DNA of 20,796 nucleotides, taken from positions 1-20,796 of IMG/VR virus record IMGVR_UViG_3300021509_000014; one strand, written 5' to 3'. Numbering within the stretch: position 1 is the stretch's first letter; each line of letters starts with the position of its first letter. Source of the stretch: a virus. Position numbers and translations under genes: made by a program. This document shows positions 1 to 6,710 of the stretch, one piece after another. The notes beneath the pieces were generated by a model. The model ran no database searches. It was not told the DNA's origin and saw only the letters and a list, made by a program, of their open reading frames with translations.

Positions 1-42
1 TGCCCAGCCGGTTCCCGGGGCCCACCTAGCTTGACCCTCTGA
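1..42. other. GC-rich window edge downstream of the last fibre gene
   Basis: The first 30 bases are 23 G or C, clearly richer than the rest of the window. They lie just past the stop codon of the fibre gene. On the minus strand the segment contains GGGCCCCGGGAACCGGC and can form short GC stems, which could be the start of a terminator, but the window ends before any T-run would appear. An assembly edge or a GC-rich neighbouring segment is equally possible. Confidence 0.3.
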
Positions 43-1455
43 TCATTCTCTCCAAGCAATTTCAACGACTAACATAGGATCTTCACAAGCAGTTGAAGCC
101 TGAAACTTACATTGCAAATAGTCACCTTCATTCAGATCCACATTCAAAGAGGTATCATGATTACCAAGCGCCGAACTTACACTAAGAGTTGCAATGTTAG
201 AAGCGCTGTCATTTTTTCTCAACTGGAACGTTCCTGTTCCCGTAGAATCGAACTGTCCTGACAAGGACAAAATAACCGCGTTGCGGGGTAGTCTGAAGCC
301 GCTATTATTTGAAGGTAAACTACCGCCGCCGAAATGAAGCCATTGTCTTCTTGTCCTGCCTCTACGCCCAAAAGTGAGAAGCATGCGGTTTATACTTATC
401 CACTTTGATCGAGTAGCGTCATAGACATAGACAATGCCATCCTTAACCGCAATTTGACCATCTGCTAGTCCTGTTGTGGGTAAGCTGGACTGGGGGACGA
501 TTTCCAGAGGTGCGTTTGTTGCACTGCTCGCGTCAATTTTAACCGCGCCAGCATCTGCTGTAATGGTTCGACCTGCTCCAGCGCCACCCTCGTCGTACGC
601 TTCATCTAATGTGTTTCCTTGACCAGAAAGGTTGCCCAACTGAGTGTCAATGGATGCAATCGTACTTTCTAAGTCGGTAGGTGTACCTGGGATGTTAGAA
701 TATGTTCCCTCAACGTCGATCTCTGACGCATCGTGTTTATGCGGGCCTCCGTCAAAGTGACCAGCATAATCAACATCACCGATCTTGTGCCATTTGTTAT
801 CGGAAGTATCGTAGATGTACTGTGCTGACTTATCATCACCATCATCGTCAACGACTACCATATCGTCGTCATTAGCTTGCCCTTCATCTGACCAGCTTGA
901 ACCGTCGAACGAGTAAATATTCTCTGTAGAACTCGCAAGGTTTATAACACGGTCGCCACTTGCTGCTGCTCCTTCGTCCTGCCATGTAGAACCGTCCCAT
1001 TTGTAGTAATGGTTATCACCTGTATTAACGTAAACATCGCCTACATCAGGAGAACCAGGAGCTGTGCTCGTTATATCTAGGACACGATACTTAACAGGGT
1101 CAATCCAGTGACCAGAACCGATAGCAGGAGCATTCGTAATGTTATCCCAGTGAACTTGCGCCTGTCCTGAAGTTTGTAACTGTGTTTTAGTGTAGAAGTC
1201 GTCGTGTAACTTTTTCAAATTCTCTAGCGAGAGATACTCAACACCTTCGGTAGCAGAGAGATCATTTGTCCCATCATTTACAACAAGATCCCCGTTACTA
1301 ACGAGGTCTCTAAGATCGTCAGAACCAGCAATCTCATCGTACGTGTACTCATCAGACAGAGTAACGGTATCTCCATCAGCAATGACAAGACCCAGATCTT
1401 CAATTGTTTGGTCGCTACCACTGTTGTTCTTAATAATAACAGTCCACATTGCCAT
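43..1455 (-). CDS. Phage tail fibre/appendage protein with C-terminal tip domain
   Basis: Probable virion fibre of 470 residues. The N-terminal part (1-110) looks like an attachment segment. Residues 130-230 hold three short aromatic/acidic repeats of the kind YYKWDGSTWQDEG, FDGSSWSDEG and YDTSDNKWHKIG. Residues 260-320 are a Gly/Ala/Asp-rich stalk with GGAGAGRTITADAGAV, wording I associate with phage fibres. Residues 335-470 form a tip domain beginning KDGIVYVYDATRSKWIS and ending VVEIAWRE. That domain is shared with the 146-residue neighbour at 1480-1920, which points to an exchangeable receptor-facing module. The start ATG is preceded by AAAGGAGGG about eight bases upstream. No signal peptide is seen. 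A fibre role is well supported by composition and context; the receptor is unknown. Confidence 0.85.
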   Translation of the reverse strand: MAMWTVIIKNNSGSDQTIEDLGLVIADGDTVTLSDEYTYDEIAGSDDLRDLVSNGDLVVNDGTNDLSATEGVEYLSLENLKKLHDDFYTKTQLQTSGQAQVHWDNITNAPAIGSGHWIDPVKYRVLDITSTAPGSPDVGDVYVNTGDNHYYKWDGSTWQDEGAAASGDRVINLASSTENIYSFDGSSWSDEGQANDDDMVVVDDDGDDKSAQYIYDTSDNKWHKIGDVDYAGHFDGGPHKHDASEIDVEGTYSNIPGTPTDLESTIASIDTQLGNLSGQGNTLDEAYDEGGAGAGRTITADAGAVKIDASSATNAPLEIVPQSSLPTTGLADGQIAVKDGIVYVYDATRSKWISINRMLLTFGRRGRTRRQWLHFGGGSLPSNNSGFRLPRNAVILSLSGQFDSTGTGTFQLRKNDSASNIATLSVSSALGNHDTSLNVDLNEGDYLQCKFQASTACEDPMLVVEIAWRE

Positions 1456-1479
1456 AGGCCTTACCCTCCTTTAAGAAAA

Positions 1480-1920
1480 TTAGACTCTCCAACAAACTTC
1501 TACCATCACGATCGGGTAGCTAACCGACGGCGATGGTATAACTCTACATTGGAGACAGTCACCACTATTAATTTCAATATCTAGACCGTCTTGAGTCAAG
1601 CCGTTTTGGGAGCTGAGAGTCAAAGTGTGAATAATACTAGAGGAGTTTTTCCTAATCTGAAAAGTTGCGGACCCATTTTGGGAAAGTTGAACTGTGACTG
1701 CCGTTATAACTCCATCACGAGGAATTCGGTAACCAGAATAAGGCGTTTTTACTTTTCCTATCAATCCCATCCAACGGGGTGACTTAACATTCTTATGATT
1801 GATGCCGAAACCTACAGCTTGACGGAGGGTACTTATCCACTTACTTCTAGAGGAATCGTAGAGATATAAAATACCATTTACTTGCTTTAGCGGTACAGGC
1901 TGAAGAGTATCTCTTAACAC
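1480..1920 (-). CDS. Stand-alone fibre-tip domain protein (paralogue of the 43-1455 C-terminus)
   Basis: This 146-residue protein is little more than the tip domain of the next gene. VNGILYLYDSSRSKWIS matches KDGIVYVYDATRSKWIS, then SGYRIPRD matches SGFRLPRN, ATFQIRKN matches GTFQLRKN, CLQCRV matches YLQCKF, and it ends MVEVCWRV against VVEIAWRE. It lacks the N-terminal attachment and stalk parts. It may therefore assemble on another fibre or be an alternative tip. The start is GTG at 1918-1920. An in-frame TGA two codons upstream rules out a longer form, and no good ribosome site precedes it. The poor start and missing N-terminus leave open that it is a decayed fibre kept only as a tip. Confidence 0.7.
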   Translation of the reverse strand: MLRDTLQPVPLKQVNGILYLYDSSRSKWISTLRQAVGFGINHKNVKSPRWMGLIGKVKTPYSGYRIPRDGVITAVTVQLSQNGSATFQIRKNSSSIIHTLTLSSQNGLTQDGLDIEINSGDCLQCRVIPSPSVSYPIVMVEVCWRV

Positions 1921-1923
1921 GGC

Positions 1924-1989
1924 TCACATCCATCTTACTTCGAAATAGTCAGAAATTCCGTAGCTAATGGTGACTTGTACTCTATTACT
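1924..1989 (-). pseudogene. Remnant of a third fibre-tip domain (C-terminal 21 codons)
   Basis: Directly after the DUF1353 stop, in the same frame, 21 sense codons read SNRVQVTISYGISDYFEVRWM and then TGA. The end resembles the C-terminus of the neighbouring tip proteins: TISY-G-I then FEV-R-W here, against SVSY-P-I then VEV-C-W at 1480-1920. The DNA also shares TTAGCTAC at the SY codons. There is no start codon in a sensible position and no ribosome site. I read it as the leftover 3' end of a third paralogue whose body was lost or replaced. The match is short, so chance similarity is not excluded. Confidence 0.5.
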
Positions 1990-2388
1990 TCATACCTTGG
2001 AATTATTTCGTGTCTCCATTTTACGGTAACGTTTCCATGCCCTACGACCGAAGAGTCTTACTGCCCAATACATCACGAGTCGTTTCCACTTGGGTACAGT
2101 CAAAACTTCCATTGCTTCTAGAAAGAGATCATCACACCTCTTTCTAGTACAAAAACCTTTATAGTAACAGAAATCGTGAAGAACAGCGGCCTTTCCGTAA
2201 CGATTATATGGTGGAAGGATACTCCAGAAGATTCGAGGAACACTAGCAAAATCGGTCACAAAGCCTTTTGGTACCCTTATTACCTCAGAACTCGGATAAC
2301 TTCCTATGTGATACTCAAACGGCTCTACCAATCTCCAGCGTCTAGCGTCTATAGGCTCTACTATCAGAGGTGTTGTGAACTGACTCAT
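1990..2388 (-). CDS. DUF1353 family phage protein
   Basis: 132 residues. The central block VPKGFVTDFASVPR (39-52), PPYNRYGKAAVLHDF (59-73) and a following Tyr pair match the DUF1353 signature: TDFASVPR, then a proline pair and AAVLHD. The family is common in phage late regions, often near lysis genes, but its biochemical activity is not established to my knowledge. The C-terminus is rich in Lys/Arg and Trp (about 98-124). It follows a holin-like gene by 58 bases, in line with a lysis or cell-envelope role, which remains inference. The ATG at 2386-2388 has no clear ribosome site. Its TGA is followed in frame by the tip-domain remnant. Confidence 0.85.
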   Translation of the reverse strand: MSQFTTPLIVEPIDARRWRLVEPFEYHIGSYPSSEVIRVPKGFVTDFASVPRIFWSILPPYNRYGKAAVLHDFCYYKGFCTRKRCDDLFLEAMEVLTVPKWKRLVMYWAVRLFGRRAWKRYRKMETRNNSKV

Positions 2389-2416
2389 GTTAACACCCGA
2401 GGATGAATTCCTTAGA

Positions 2417-2431
2417 TTAAGGCCCGTAACC
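2417..2431 (+). repeat. Left arm of a 15-bp inverted repeat around the holin-like gene
   Basis: TTAAGGCCCGTAACC is the exact reverse complement of 2696-2710. The two arms flank the small holin-like gene at 2447-2665, one in each intergenic spacer. Outside these 15 bases the match stops. Confidence 0.6.
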
Positions 2432-2446
2432 TACGTCAATTACTTG

Positions 2447-2665
2447 CTATTCAGGTTTGACGCCTTTCTTAGCGGAACCTCTAGCAATGGAATAACCAAA
2501 CGAAGCAGCAACCATACCAACTACCCCACCTAGTTGAACGACTGCTTGTGTTACTGTGGACGCTTGCTCCGGAGTAAAAACTCCAAGAGCTGCAAGAAGG
2601 GCAACCACTTTCGCAGCAACGGTCACCCAAAACTCTGTAGTTTTATAACCCGGTTTTGTCTCCAT
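2447..2665 (-). CDS. Holin-like small membrane protein (copy 1)
   Basis: A 72-residue protein starting METKPGYKTTEFW. It has two hydrophobic segments: about 12-31 (WVTVAAKVVALLAALGVF) and about 40-60 (AVVQLGGVVGMVAASFGYSI). A basic tail follows (ARGSAKKGVKPE). Size, two membrane spans, a charged C-terminus and a place in a phage late operon fit a class II-type holin that would let lysis enzymes reach the cell wall. Function is inferred from architecture only. A TTG two codons upstream is also open, but the ATG at 2663-2665 has better spacing from AGGAGGG and matches the start of the paralogue at 6711-6926. The two copies are similar along their whole length. Confidence 0.7.
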   Translation of the reverse strand: METKPGYKTTEFWVTVAAKVVALLAALGVFTPEQASTVTQAVVQLGGVVGMVAASFGYSIARGSAKKGVKPE

Positions 2666-2672
2666 AGGCAAT

Positions 2673-2679
2673 CCCTCCT
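2673..2679 (-). promoter_or_regulatory. Ribosome binding site deciding the holin copy 1 start
   Basis: AGGAGGG on the minus strand sits seven bases before the ATG at 2665 but only one base before the upstream in-frame TTG, so the ATG is preferred. Confidence 0.75.
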
Positions 2680-2695
2680 AAAATTAGTTCTTCCG

Positions 2696-2710
2696 GGTTA
2701 CGGGCCTTAA
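2696..2710 (+). repeat. Right arm of a 15-bp inverted repeat around the holin-like gene
   Basis: GGTTACGGGCCTTAA is the exact reverse complement of 2417-2431. It lies upstream of the holin-like gene in the transcript, between the Fn3 gene stop and the holin ribosome site, so the two arms could pair across the whole gene. Confidence 0.6.
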
Positions 2711-2732
2711 CTACATTGCACCAATCCCTCAC

Positions 2733-3173
2733 TTATCGTAACCTTATACCGTCAGCCGGAGAGGGAGGCACAAAATATTGTACGCCGAACTCCTCTCCGT
2801 TAGCAACCACGTTGGGATCATTGGACCAACTGATAGCGGACTCACTGATTTGTGTATCATTAGCATCGAAACGCAAGGCACGAACTCCAACGAAGTAGCG
2901 ACCTTCTTCAGATAGCGTAATTGTATACTGTGTCTCGGAAATAGGATCTGTAGTCACTTCTTGAGCTTGGGCATCAGGAGCATCTCGTTTGATATAAACA
3001 CGGTACTTAAGTGAATTGTCACTGGGAATAGGATTCCCATTTGACAGTGTCGTGGGTGCGTCCCATACTACTGTAACCTGATTAGTCACGTGCCAATTCA
3101 CTTGCTGAGCAAATGCAGCTACTGAGAAAAGAAAGGCGCCGATTAAAACGGAAAGAAAAATTGTTTTTTTCAT
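2733..3173 (-). CDS. Sec-exported fibronectin-III-like protein
   Basis: 146 residues. The first 23 form a textbook signal peptide: MKK, a hydrophobic core (TIFLSVLIGAFLFSVAAF) and a likely cleavage after AFA, before QQ. There is no lipobox cysteine. The mature part reads like one fibronectin type III domain: TVVWDAPTT (34-42), KYRVYIKRD, a TQYTITL strand with EEGRYFVGVRALRF, and SAISWSNDP. A short tail follows. A secreted Ig-like protein inside a phage fibre/lysis block would act in the periplasm or at the host surface, for example in exclusion of other phages or envelope modification. That role is inference. The start is firm: AAAGGAGG lies nine bases upstream of the ATG. Unlike its neighbours, it is not expected in the virion. 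Confidence 0.8.
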   Translation of the reverse strand: MKKTIFLSVLIGAFLFSVAAFAQQVNWHVTNQVTVVWDAPTTLSNGNPIPSDNSLKYRVYIKRDAPDAQAQEVTTDPISETQYTITLSEEGRYFVGVRALRFDANDTQISESAISWSNDPNVVANGEEFGVQYFVPPSPADGIRLR

Positions 3174-3227
3174 CGAAAAAAACCTCCTTTAAGCTTTAAG
3201 TAATTTTCCGAGCCCTTTCTTTGAATC

Positions 3228-3545
3228 CTAATCACGAATATAAAGCACAAACTCACCCCATACAATCCCATGTGGATGGAGGGGATCGTAAACGATCAAT
3301 CGAGCAACAAATTTCCCTGTAGGTAAGGTACCCGAATACTTATTTAAGTCAATCACCACTCGTCCTCTCTCCAACGAACCGGCCCACTGTATCAACTCGG
3401 GGTAATCCTCAGTCGAAAGAGTAGTAACTCCCCTAATCTCCAACGCCATTTTTGTGACTGGAGAAAGATCAACAGCTGCACCGTTAGACTTCAAAAGTAG
3501 GTCTATGCTGTTGTCATGACCTAAGTAGAAGACTTCGACTATCAT
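3228..3545 (-). CDS. Small beta-rich phage protein, possible fibre base or adaptor
   Basis: 105 residues, predicted mostly beta. It has the pattern FYLGHDNSIDLLLKSNGAAVDL, ITKMALEI-type strands, and a C-terminal ARLIVYDPLHPHGIVWGEF. I recall this last type of ending from small phage proteins next to fibre genes, some likened to the N-terminal fold of baseplate proteins such as BppU. I cannot name a family with certainty. It lies between a fibre gene and the Fn3 gene, so a structural adaptor is the simplest guess. A GAGG about twelve bases before the ATG is the only ribosome site. Confidence 0.6.
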   Translation of the reverse strand: MIVEVFYLGHDNSIDLLLKSNGAAVDLSPVTKMALEIRGVTTLSTEDYPELIQWAGSLERGRVVIDLNKYSGTLPTGKFVARLIVYDPLHPHGIVWGEFVLYIRD

Positions 3546-3606
3546 TTTTTCAAAAAGCCTCGCACTGCTAAAAATTAATTTTAGAAAAATGTAAAAGCTC
3601 GTACTA

Positions 3607-4413
3607 TTAGTCCATACTTATGTTGAAATCACCAACAGGAAATCGATAAGTATCTCCGTCACCAACCTCTTGATCTGCAACGTTATTGTCGTAGAACAAC
3701 ACATTACCCCCACTCGAAGCGTCCACTAGAGCAGTAGCTACTATAGTACCCCAAGAACCTCCTGAAGCAGGGCCCACGTCAATGTTATCCACGTTCTCAA
3801 TAGTACCATTCGAGACGGTACCCCACGCAGGAGAACTGCCTCCACTAGGATTCACCAACACTCTAGAGTAGCCGTTTCCCAACGGTTCAGAAATAGTTGA
3901 CCCCGTATCACTATCACTAACAGTGGACGTAGTAAGGGCTACGTAAGTAGAAGGTGACGTGTAGGTTTGGTTACGAAATACAAAATCAAGCAACGCATTG
4001 GCAAGGTAGTCGGAAATGTACCCTGCACTGAATTCTATATACACTTCGCCCGAAGCTATTGTGGGAACATTACCCTCGTAAACTGTCTTAGCCGATGCTA
4101 AATCACCATAAGCTAACATATTACCACCTGTACTAGCATCAAAAAGAGCCCAGTGAGTAACGGTGCCCCAATCAGCGGTAGCTTGGGGAAACTCCACATC
4201 AGCATCTTGAGTCACTCTCCTATTAGAAGCGGCTCCAAATGTAATAGGTTGTCTAGCATAACCACCTCCAGATGGTTCACTCACCCCAGAACCATCATCT
4301 TGAGGATCTGCAGTAGACAAAGCTATGTAAATAGTAGTAGGTGGCGTGTATGTATTTTGATTTAGAACATGATCTAGTAAAGCATTCTCTAAGTAATCTG
4401 ATAGTGATCCCAT
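3607..4413 (-). CDS. Tail fibre-type protein made of two tandem copies of one domain
   Basis: 268 residues in two homologous halves. Half one (1-130): SDYLENALLDHVLNQNTYT, IYIALSTADP, SEPSGGGYAR, DWGTVTHWALFDASTGGNML. Half two (131-268): SDYLANALLDFVFRNQTYT, TYVALTTS, SEPLGNGYSR, SWGTIVATALVDASSGGNVL. The conserved pieces EPSGxGYAR and WGxVxxxALFDAxxGGN mark a small phage protein family that, as I recall it, is usually a single domain of about 130 residues. Here it is doubled and fused. Its ribosome site AGGAGGT lies inside the last codons (Glu-Glu-Val) of the upstream beta-helix gene and the stop is four bases from the ATG, so translation is coupled. It ends in tandem stops TAA-TAG. The role as fibre or tail accessory is by family and context. 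Confidence 0.75.
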   Translation of the reverse strand: MGSLSDYLENALLDHVLNQNTYTPPTTIYIALSTADPQDDGSGVSEPSGGGYARQPITFGAASNRRVTQDADVEFPQATADWGTVTHWALFDASTGGNMLAYGDLASAKTVYEGNVPTIASGEVYIEFSAGYISDYLANALLDFVFRNQTYTSPSTYVALTTSTVSDSDTGSTISEPLGNGYSRVLVNPSGGSSPAWGTVSNGTIENVDNIDVGPASGGSWGTIVATALVDASSGGNVLFYDNNVADQEVGDGDTYRFPVGDFNISMD

Positions 4414-4416
4414 TTT

Positions 4417-6030
4417 TTAAACCTCCTCTATGACTCGCTTTGGCGTAAGCGACTCTATGGACGTGTCTACAATCAAACCCATGGTAGTGATCAACTCAAC
4501 TACTCCAGTTAAGGTCGTACTATCTATTCCTGCGGAAACCGATCTCAGTACTGTAAGTAACATATCTGCGGCAACAACGTCAGAGGTAATATCTACAGCA
4601 AGTGTCTTTAGAATCGCGAGAGCTGCCTGAGCAACCTGAGCAGTAGTTACAATCTCTACTTGCCCAATTTTAACGATTACTAACTCGGCACTGTCCGACG
4701 TCGAAACAGTAACCTGAATAGCAGAAGTAATAGAGCGAATTAGCTCAAGTACTACAACATGTGAAGCGGTGCGGACTTGAACCTCAGTTGAAATCGGTCT
4801 TAATACCAAAAGCTTCGCATTACTGGTAAGGACTTGTGAAGCAATGTTAGCGACCGCCTCAACGAGTGCAACAATAGAAAGTTCAGCAGAATCAGAAGAG
4901 GAAGTCTTAACCTCGATCAGTGTTGACAATTCGCGTAGTACATTCGAACTAACCTTACTAGAAGTAGTACTTAGAGAGCTAAAAGAAGCCGATGAGTACC
5001 TAAACACACTAAACAGTGTAGTCGAAGTGAGAGACGTCGACAGTATATCAGCTACAGCAGTAAGTACTTCACCTCCGCTCACATACTCGTCTGCTCCAAT
5101 GTCCCAAGGAGCAGAGCGAGTTTCACCGTCTATATCGTCAGTAAAACCTTCTGATGAAAGGTCTACGCCCGCATCCCTTAAGTCAGTGTCGGTAGACTTT
5201 AAGTGAAAATCCCCATTAGGGTAGTCGACGAAAACTAATGACCAATCGCTAGGAACTACCGCATTTGTTCCGTCTCCGTCGTCTGAAGCACAGTGATCAA
5301 TCGTAGATACATTACTGAAGTCGTCTGAATTTCCAAAAACTGCACAATTCTGGACAATGACATCGGGACTTCCGCTTTGATTAAAAATCCCTATACCAAA
5401 GTTGTAAACCGTGCAGTTGAAAATTTCGACAGTATCATTTGAAGCCGCTCCTATACGAATCCCAGCTTCTCCCGTAGAGCTACCATCTTGATAGATTACA
5501 CAATTCCGAATTTTAAATGCTGTTGTAGTGTCGTTGGGATCGTAAATGTTTATTCCATAACCTTTCGTTGATTTAGCCGTTAACCGGATGATTGATTTAT
5601 CTATGACTACGTCACCGGACGTACACCACTCTAGAAGCAAGGGGTAGCGAGCATAAACATGGCCACTTTGCACCTTGTGTGTCGCGTGTATTTGCAGCCC
5701 TATAATGTAAACCCAGCCCTGCCGTACATAGAGACCGTTATTTGTGCCTGGATCAAGTCGGTAACTACTATCGTTCCACTTCCCATCGTGCCTGTAGCCT
5801 TCATCCGGGTCAGTCCATACTTTAATGTAGCAATCACTGTTAGTAGTCCAACCTTCAATAGTTACGGTTGTCGCGTCAGCAGAACCGTTTGTACATCGAC
5901 ATTTAGCAACTGCTATCTCGTCAGCGGCAACGAGATCTCTCTGTTCGCCCGCTTCCCAAGCAGCTAAACTGGTGTAGTCTGTACCAGGACCGTTATCAGG
6001 ATCTACTATTTTTACGACTTCAGTAGCCAT
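4417..6030 (-). CDS. Parallel beta-helix fibre protein with C-terminal ~22-residue repeat array
   Basis: 537 residues. The N-terminus (about 1-60) includes DYTSLAAWEAGEQRDLV, a segment I know from other phage and bacterial beta-helix proteins. About 85-300 has right-handed parallel beta-helix rungs such as FKIRNCVIYQDGSS, VEIFNCTVYNFGIGIFN and VIVQNCAVFGNSDDF, closing with the typical DIDGETRSAPWDIGADEY at about 300-316. From about 320 to the end is a separate array of roughly 22-residue repeats of the form VLRxIS-xxI-xVxT-xSDxAEL, about nine copies of varying quality, rich in Ser, Thr, Val and Ala. The first part fits a tailspike- or fibre-like role; the array may be a stalk or oligomerisation region. 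Stop and start of the upstream gene are joined as TAAGATG with no good ribosome site, so it probably depends on coupling. Confidence 0.8.
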   Translation of the reverse strand: MATEVVKIVDPDNGPGTDYTSLAAWEAGEQRDLVAADEIAVAKCRCTNGSADATTVTIEGWTTNSDCYIKVWTDPDEGYRHDGKWNDSSYRLDPGTNNGLYVRQGWVYIIGLQIHATHKVQSGHVYARYPLLLEWCTSGDVVIDKSIIRLTAKSTKGYGINIYDPNDTTTAFKIRNCVIYQDGSSTGEAGIRIGAASNDTVEIFNCTVYNFGIGIFNQSGSPDVIVQNCAVFGNSDDFSNVSTIDHCASDDGDGTNAVVPSDWSLVFVDYPNGDFHLKSTDTDLRDAGVDLSSEGFTDDIDGETRSAPWDIGADEYVSGGEVLTAVADILSTSLTSTTLFSVFRYSSASFSSLSTTSSKVSSNVLRELSTLIEVKTSSSDSAELSIVALVEAVANIASQVLTSNAKLLVLRPISTEVQVRTASHVVVLELIRSITSAIQVTVSTSDSAELVIVKIGQVEIVTTAQVAQAALAILKTLAVDITSDVVAADMLLTVLRSVSAGIDSTTLTGVVELITTMGLIVDTSIESLTPKRVIEEV

Positions 6031-6031
6031 C

Positions 6032-6574
6032 TTACTTAGCTAACTCTGCTAAAGTTGTTGTTATATTCTGTGGTTTGTCTGTTATGCTAATCTTGTCACT
6101 CGTTAGTTCAGCAACTACTTCTTTCTGCAAGGTGTCCTCAATGTTTTCAACATTGATTCTGTGTCTGCGCCGGGCTACGACGTGTCTGATAGGCTCCGTC
6201 CTTGTTACGATCTGGTAACTGGGAGATAGTCCATAGTCCTGTAGCCTCTTCAAAACAGCATTGGCTAGAGCCTGGCAGGCTTTGGATGCGGTCTCTGCAT
6301 CGGGGCCTTCTGCCATCACTCCTAGTTCAGGAGACTCGGCGATGTAACGATTGCCTAACTCAATTTCGTCTTCTTTCGTCAAGAACTCTAGCTCGTCAGT
6401 TCCTTTGTCAGGCACACGTAAAATGTAAAACTTCTTTTTGTTCAACTCCTCTTTACCCCACTTCCAGCCATCAGGCTTACGAACAACAACGTCGCCTTTC
6501 TTGTAGCATCCTCGCAAGTCTTTAATTGGATCAGGGTTTGTTGTGTCGCTGGCTTTGATAAGCAGTTCTGCCAT
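6032..6574 (-). CDS. Conserved phage protein of unknown function
   Basis: 180 residues beginning MAELLIKASDTTNPDPIKDL. The N-terminal half carries RGCYKKGDVVVRKPDGWKWG and KKFYILRVPD, a pattern I recall from phage proteins near tail and lysis genes without a known function. The middle has an alanine-rich helix (about 93-112), and the C-terminus is mixed with a basic RHVVARRRHRI segment. The reading frame stays open for another 62 codons upstream, but that would overlap the holin-like gene. The ATG at 6572-6574 has AGGAGG twelve bases upstream and is chosen. The next gene starts one base after its stop, so the two are probably co-translated. No enzyme motif or membrane span is seen. Confidence 0.7.
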   Translation of the reverse strand: MAELLIKASDTTNPDPIKDLRGCYKKGDVVVRKPDGWKWGKEELNKKKFYILRVPDKGTDELEFLTKEDEIELGNRYIAESPELGVMAEGPDAETASKACQALANAVLKRLQDYGLSPSYQIVTRTEPIRHVVARRRHRINVENIEDTLQKEVVAELTSDKISITDKPQNITTTLAELAK

Positions 6575-6586
6575 TTTTCTAAAAAA

Positions 6587-6592
6587 CCTCCT
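6587..6592 (-). promoter_or_regulatory. Ribosome binding site deciding the start of the 6032-6574 gene
   Basis: AGGAGG on the minus strand, twelve bases before the ATG at 6574, favours the 180-residue form over a longer frame reaching into the holin-like gene. Confidence 0.65.
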
Positions 6593-6710
6593 GATTGAAG
6601 GTAATGAATTGCAATTGTAGCTTTTTACAAGTCGGCCAACGCAGAGAAGCACGAAACTAAAGTGATCACCGTTCTTACAACACTCTGCTATTCCTAACGC
6701 GAGTAAGCGC

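Noticed and set aside
43-1989. Diversity-generating retroelement with variable repeat in the fibre tips
   Set aside because: No reverse transcriptase, template repeat or adenine-biased difference between the tip copies was seen.
1480-2388. DUF1353, the remnant and the stand-alone tip gene lie in one frame separated only by TGA codons, suggesting TGA recoding or readthrough
   Set aside because: Long genes in the window use TGG for tryptophan throughout and have no internal TGA, and other genes end in TGA at well-placed overlaps, so the standard code applies. A relic explains the layout better.
3546-3606. AT-rich hairpin between the duplicated-domain fibre and the small beta protein, considered as terminator
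   Set aside because: The stem is only about six A/T pairs and unlikely to stop transcription.
4844-5206. Open plus-strand frame of 120 codons
   Set aside because: It is antisense to the repeat array of the beta-helix fibre, has no ribosome site, and mirrors the low-complexity coding strand.
6202-6525. Open plus-strand frame of 107 codons
   Set aside because: Antisense to the conserved 180-residue gene with no ribosome site or recognisable motif.
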